A stretch of 9,739 bases of DNA, taken from positions 1-9,739 of the forward strand of contig VBKD01000052.1 in the NCBI GenBank assembly GCA_005888075.1, given 5' to 3'. The translations under genes and the position numbers were made by a program. This document shows positions 7,079-9,739 of this stretch, piece by piece (the first letter of the stretch is position 1; the number at the start of each line of letters is the position of its first letter). Origin of the DNA: Chloroflexota bacterium (GTDB taxonomy: Bacteria; Chloroflexota; Dormibacteria; Dormibacterales; Dormibacteraceae). Below the pieces are notes generated by a model. That model had not been told where the DNA came from. It saw only the letters and a list, made by a program, of their open reading frames with translations, and did not search any database.

Positions 7079-7084
7079 TAATAT
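7079..7084 (+). promoter_or_regulatory. Candidate -10 element for the winged-helix/ATPase pair
   Basis: TAATAT stands out as an AT island in GC-rich DNA and ends 9 bases before the ATG at 7094. A start of transcription at or just before that ATG would make the mRNA leaderless, in keeping with the missing Shine-Dalgarno sequence. A weak TTCGAA (7058-7063) lies 15 bases upstream and is a poor -35 match. Confidence 0.35.
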
Positions 7085-7093
7085 GTGCGGCCG

Positions 7094-7348
7094 ATGGTAA
7101 CTGGGGCGATTGAGGCTCCGAAACGCATTGAAGACCTCCACGTCCGGCGCGACCTGGTCGCCAGCCTTCTGCTGCGGACGCTGGCCTTCGCCGACCAGCT
7201 GACGGGCGCCGCGCTCGAGCAGCGCCTGGGTCTGCCCTTCGAGACCTTCGCCCCCATCATCGAAGAGTTCGAGAAGAACCAGCTCATGGACACTCGTGGG
7301 GTCTCGAATCTTCGGTCCAGACGCGGTATCTCGGTCCGTGTCCCGTGA
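7094..7348 (+). CDS. Winged-helix-like N-terminal module of the adjacent AAA+ ATPase (apparently split by a frame break)
   Basis: An 84-residue ORF starting at ATG 7094 (GTG at 7085 is an alternative in the same frame). Residues about 11-68 have an amphipathic helical pattern that looks like a small winged helix: two helices around VASLLLRTLAF and GAALEQRLGLPF, then FAPIIEEFEKNQLMDTRG. From memory, many bacterial ATPases of the downstream family carry a domain like this at their own N-terminus, ahead of a YxGPxPV linker. Here the last 16 or so residues (VSNLRSRRGISVRVP) look like out-of-frame sequence, because the frame one base earlier encodes RYLGPCPV directly ahead of the ATPase. The stop overlaps the downstream GTG as GTGA. 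It could be a true separate subunit, but a broken or mis-sequenced fusion seems likelier. No cellular function is known to me. Confidence 0.65.
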   Translation: MVTGAIEAPKRIEDLHVRRDLVASLLLRTLAFADQLTGAALEQRLGLPFETFAPIIEEFEKNQLMDTRGVSNLRSRRGISVRVP

Positions 7349-8319
7349 GCTTCGATGACTACCTGGGTCTGATCCGATCGCAGGTGGGTGGAAAAGCGTT
7401 CGTCAACGACCAGCTGCTGAAGAAGGCGCTCGGCGAGCTGGAGCTCGAGCAGCATGTGATCGACCAGATCGGCGGCGCGATGGTGTCGCGCGCGTCGCTG
7501 TTCATCTTCGGGGCGCCTGGCAACGGCAAGAGCACGATCACCGAGCGCATGGCCCTTTTGATGGGCGCGCCGATCGAGATCCCGCACGCGGTCGCGATCG
7601 GTGACGAGATCATCCGCGTGATCGACCCCGTCTATCACAAGGTCGCCGAGGGCGAGCAGCCGGTTGACCGCCGCCTGGTCAAGGTCGAGCGCCCTGTGGT
7701 GACCGCTGGTGGTGAGCTGAAGCTCCAGCAGCTGGACCTGACCTACGACCCACAGAACCGCTACTACGAAGCGCCGCTCCAGTGGAAGGCCAACGCCGGC
7801 GTGTTCGTCATCGACGACTTCGGCCGGCAGGAGGTCCCGCCCATGCGGCTCCTCAACCGGTTCATCGTCCCGATGGAGAAGAAGATCGACTACCTCGACC
7901 TGTCGGCCTCCGGCCGCAAGATCGAGCTGCCCTTCCTCTGCCAGGTCGTCTTTTCAACCAACCTGTCGCCCACGGAGCTCGTGGACGAAGCCTTCCTGCG
8001 GCGCATGGCTTACAAGATCGGGGTCGGCAACCCCACACCCGAATCGTTCGGACGCATCCTCCGCTACGAGTGCGACAGGCAAGGCGTGCCGTGGGATGAC
8101 AAGGCCATCGGATACCTGCTCAGCAATCTCTACGGCAAGAAGCCGCTGCGCGGCTCGCACCCGCGTGCGCTCGTCGCGCGCCTGGTCGACCTTGCGAATT
8201 ATCGCCAGCAGCCGCCGCGTCTCACACCCCAATCTCTGAAGGAGGCGTTCGACGCCTGCTTCAACCCCGCGCTCGGCAGCCTGGTCGAAGACGACTGGGC
8301 GCGACCCGCGATCGGGTAG
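7345..8319 (+). CDS. AAA+ family ATPase of uncharacterised role
   Basis: A 324-residue AAA+ ATPase. Visible motifs: Walker A GAPGNGKST (56-64), IPHAVAIGDEIIRVIDP (79-95) typical of this family, Walker B VFVIDDFG (153-160), sensor 1 VVFSTNLSPTEL (201-212, Asn206), an arginine-finger region EAFLRRMAYKI (215-225) and sensor 2 GSHPRAL (270-276). It resembles the MoxR/RuvB-like 'GPPGNGKT' ATPases found in Acidobacteria, Deltaproteobacteria and Chloroflexota, whose job I cannot name. The GTG at 7345 is the first start codon I find in this frame in the region read (back to about 7261), has no Shine-Dalgarno sequence, and cuts off a conserved-looking RYLGPCPV encoded in frame at 7324-7344. The protein may therefore really begin at 7094 through a frameshift or after correction of one missing base. 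It is convergent with plsC and divergent from dinG. Confidence 0.85.
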   Translation: MSFDDYLGLIRSQVGGKAFVNDQLLKKALGELELEQHVIDQIGGAMVSRASLFIFGAPGNGKSTITERMALLMGAPIEIPHAVAIGDEIIRVIDPVYHKVAEGEQPVDRRLVKVERPVVTAGGELKLQQLDLTYDPQNRYYEAPLQWKANAGVFVIDDFGRQEVPPMRLLNRFIVPMEKKIDYLDLSASGRKIELPFLCQVVFSTNLSPTELVDEAFLRRMAYKIGVGNPTPESFGRILRYECDRQGVPWDDKAIGYLLSNLYGKKPLRGSHPRALVARLVDLANYRQQPPRLTPQSLKEAFDACFNPALGSLVEDDWARPAIG

Positions 8320-8336
8320 CGCTTCCGGGGCACCTC

Positions 8337-8355
8337 CGCCAAGGCCCGTTTGGCG
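8337..8355. terminator. Short hairpin between convergent genes, possible terminator
   Basis: CGCCAA (8337-8342) pairs with TTGGCG (8350-8355) across a 7-base loop, 17 bases after the ATPase stop and 18 bases beyond the plsC stop. The site between two convergent genes suits a bidirectional terminator. The stem is only 6 bp and there is no T-run on either side, so support is weak. Confidence 0.25.
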
Positions 8356-8373
8356 CCCAAGATGCGGAATTCT

Positions 8374-8970
8374 CTAACGCGAAGGCATGATCGCGTCGGC
8401 CGCCTCCGCGTGCGTCACCCGCTCGCCGGTCGGCCGCCGCTGCAGGATCATGAACGGCTTGCCGAACCGGATGGTGACCGGGACGCGGCGCGGCCAGATG
8501 GTCCCCTTCGGCATGCACTCACGCGTCCCTGTGAGTGCGACGGGCAGCACGGGACACTGCGCCCTCAGCGCGATGAAGCCCGCACCCGGCTCGGGCGCGG
8601 CGAGCACGCCGCTGTCGACGCGAGTCCCTTCCGCATAGACGATCAGCGCCTGGCCTGATCGCAGGAGGTCGAACGAGCGGCGCAAAGCGGTGCGGTCGGC
8701 TGTGTGCCGCACCACGGGGAATGCTTGGTACGCGTTGAACAACCAGCGCAGGTGAGGCTTCCGGAAGTACTCGTACTTGGCCATGCTCCACGTGTCGTCG
8801 CGCGGAAGAAACGCCGGGACCATGGGCGGATCAAGCGTCGCCGAATGGTTCGGGCAGACGAGCAGAGCACCGGTTCTCGGAACGTTCTCCAACCCTTCGA
8901 CCTTGAACAGCCCGACCAGGAACGTGCGCGTCATGAAGCGCATGAATCCGCGCAGAAACGCGTACATCAT
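8374..8970 (-). CDS. plsC: 1-acyl-sn-glycerol-3-phosphate acyltransferase (PlsC family)
   Basis: A membrane-associated acyltransferase that adds the second acyl chain to lysophosphatidic acid, making phosphatidic acid for phospholipids. The 198 residues contain the catalytic NHSATLD (41-47, H-x4-D with His42 and Asp47), a substrate-binding block around WSMAKYEYFRKP (61-72), AEGTR (113-117) and VLPVALTGTRE (141-151), then VTIRFGKPF (165-173). The N-terminus is short and hydrophobic (MMYAFLRGFMRFMTRTFLVG). It ends at IMPSR, earlier than many family members that continue with a YRG-type tail, so it is slightly short. The ATG start overlaps the cmk stop as ATGA. A cmk-plsC pair is a frequent bacterial arrangement. 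Exact acceptor specificity is inferred from the family. Confidence 0.9.
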   Translation of the reverse strand: MMYAFLRGFMRFMTRTFLVGLFKVEGLENVPRTGALLVCPNHSATLDPPMVPAFLPRDDTWSMAKYEYFRKPHLRWLFNAYQAFPVVRHTADRTALRRSFDLLRSGQALIVYAEGTRVDSGVLAAPEPGAGFIALRAQCPVLPVALTGTRECMPKGTIWPRRVPVTIRFGKPFMILQRRPTGERVTHAEAADAIMPSR

Positions 8971-9617
8971 TTCGACTGCTTCGAGCGCACGGCCCCGACT
9001 ATTCGGTCGACGACCTGGTCGAGGTCGAGGTGGTCGGTGTCGATGACGATGGCGTCCGGCGCCGGACGCAGGGGTGCGATGGGACGCTCGCTATCCACGC
9101 GATCGCGGAGCTCGACCTCCTTTCGCATCGAGTCCGTGTCGACTCGTTCCCCTCTCCGCTCATACTGCGCCGCGCGGCGGCGGACCTTCTCGTCGAGGCT
9201 CGCGACAAGAAAGAATTTGTGCTCAGCGTCGGGAAAGACCACGGTGCCGATATCGCGGCCCGCCATCACGACGCCGGAACCGCCCATGCGTCGTTGCTGC
9301 TCGACGAGTGCCTGGCGAACGCCTGGCGTGGCCGAGACCACGGGAAGGGCGTCGGCATAATCAGTGTCATAGATCACGCCGGTCAGCTCGTACCCGTCAG
9401 CCCACACGCGTTCACCGTCGATGCGCACGTTGGTCGACTCGGCGAGCTGCGTGATGGCGGCGGAATCTTGGGCGTCAATGCCCTTCTCCGCCGCGAGGCG
9501 GGTGATCGCGCGATACATGAGCCCGCTGTCCACGAAAGGAAGGCCCAGCTTCTCGGCCACGCGGCGCCCGACAGCCGACTTGCCTGACGCGACGCCTCCA
9601 TCGATGGTGACGATCAC
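8967..9617 (-). CDS. cmk: Cytidylate kinase
   Basis: Phosphorylates CMP and dCMP with ATP, recycling nucleotides from RNA and lipid turnover; cytoplasmic. The 216 residues have the normal length. Motifs: P-loop IDGGVASGKSAVGRR (5-19), VDSGLMYRAIT (29-39, matching the family LDTGAMYR), the NMP-binding signature GRDIGTVVFPDAEHK (120-134), and the lid region with RDRVDSERPIAPL (171-183). The P-loop reads GGVASGKS where GPAGSGKS is most usual, still fitting GxxxxGK[ST]. The start is GTG at 9617 in a GTGA overlap with the end of rluB, and the stop overlaps plsC, so the three genes are probably translationally coupled. The assignment is firm. Confidence 0.97.
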   Translation of the reverse strand: MIVTIDGGVASGKSAVGRRVAEKLGLPFVDSGLMYRAITRLAAEKGIDAQDSAAITQLAESTNVRIDGERVWADGYELTGVIYDTDYADALPVVSATPGVRQALVEQQRRMGGSGVVMAGRDIGTVVFPDAEHKFFLVASLDEKVRRRAAQYERRGERVDTDSMRKEVELRDRVDSERPIAPLRPAPDAIVIDTDHLDLDQVVDRIVGAVRSKQSK

Positions 9618-9739
9618 CTGATGGCGAGGCCGGTGGTGCGGCGCAGGGCCGCGACCTCGCGCTCATCGAGCTCGCGCCACTCCCCCACCTTCAACCGCGC
9701 AAGCTTCAGTGGTCCAAACGCGATGCGCCTCAGCGACTG
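9614..9739 (-). CDS. rluB: RluB/RsuA-family rRNA pseudouridine synthase, C-terminal fragment
   Basis: The last 41 residues of a gene entering from the right edge, ending at TGA (9616-9614) inside the cmk start. The fragment begins with LRRIAFGPLKLARLKVGEWR, then ELDEREVAALRR; this matches the C-terminal pattern of RluB/RsuA pseudouridine synthases (L-x-R-x-x-x-G-P/x-x-L-x-x-L-x-x-G-E-W-R-x-L). These enzymes isomerise a uridine in 23S (RluB) or 16S (RsuA) rRNA. An rluB-cmk order is common in Gram-positive bacteria and Chloroflexota, often after scpA-scpB, which favours RluB. The catalytic Asp lies outside the window, so the subtype is inferred from context. Confidence 0.85.
   Translation of the reverse strand, partial: QSLRRIAFGPLKLARLKVGEWRELDEREVAALRRTTGLAIR

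Noticed and set aside
5577..7100. A 507-codon plus-strand open frame opposite dinG
   Set aside because: It is antisense to the exonuclease and helicase motifs of DinG, with low-complexity Gln/Arg-rich translation and no domain.
8320..8373. A lost C-terminal extension of plsC beyond its stop
   Set aside because: PlsC ends a little early and another frame stays open across the gap, but I could not see a convincing family tail there; a naturally short form is simpler.

Overview
This is a GC-rich bacterial chromosome segment made almost entirely of housekeeping genes, tightly packed on the minus strand. GTG starts are common (rsmA, metG, rsmI, cmk), dinG starts with TTG, and neighbouring genes repeatedly overlap by 4 to 10 bases. 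The gene order dinG-rsmI-metG-tatD-rsmA and rluB-cmk-plsC, a DinG with a fused exonuclease domain, and an AAA+ ATPase of a poorly characterised family suggest a deep-branching high-GC lineage such as Chloroflexota or Dormibacterota. That assignment is inference; no rRNA gene is present to settle it.

Layout, right to left along the minus strand. Bases 9739-8374 hold the end of an RluB/RsuA-type pseudouridine synthase, cytidylate kinase (cmk) and a PlsC-type acyltransferase, linked by GTGA and ATGA overlaps. Bases 7094-8319 hold the only plus-strand genes: a small winged-helix-like ORF followed by an AAA+ ATPase, which look like the two halves of one protein separated by a frame break. Bases 7020-7093 are a short divergent promoter region. 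Bases 7019-4245 encode the DinG-family helicase/exonuclease. Bases 4117-4298 carry three copies of a palindromic repeat, one inside the 3' end of dinG. Bases 4116-1 hold rsmI, metG, tatD, rsmA and the first 42 codons of a probable MFS transporter, nearly all overlapping and probably one transcript.

The minus-strand operons serve translation (MetRS, and rRNA modification by RsmI, RsmA and RluB), nucleotide supply (Cmk), phospholipid synthesis (PlsC) and DNA repair (DinG, TatD). The least ordinary points are: tatD has no ATG, GTG or TTG start that keeps its metal-binding HxH motif and appears to start at AUC behind a strong ribosome binding site; the frame break in the winged-helix/ATPase pair; the repeat family, which shows a compensatory base-pair change and supplies the C-terminal tail and stop codon of DinG; and a Ser in place of the first predicted iron-sulfur Cys of DinG. 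I see no CRISPR array, tRNA, insertion sequence, phage gene or recognisable defence system, and no stretch longer than 300 bases lacks a gene.
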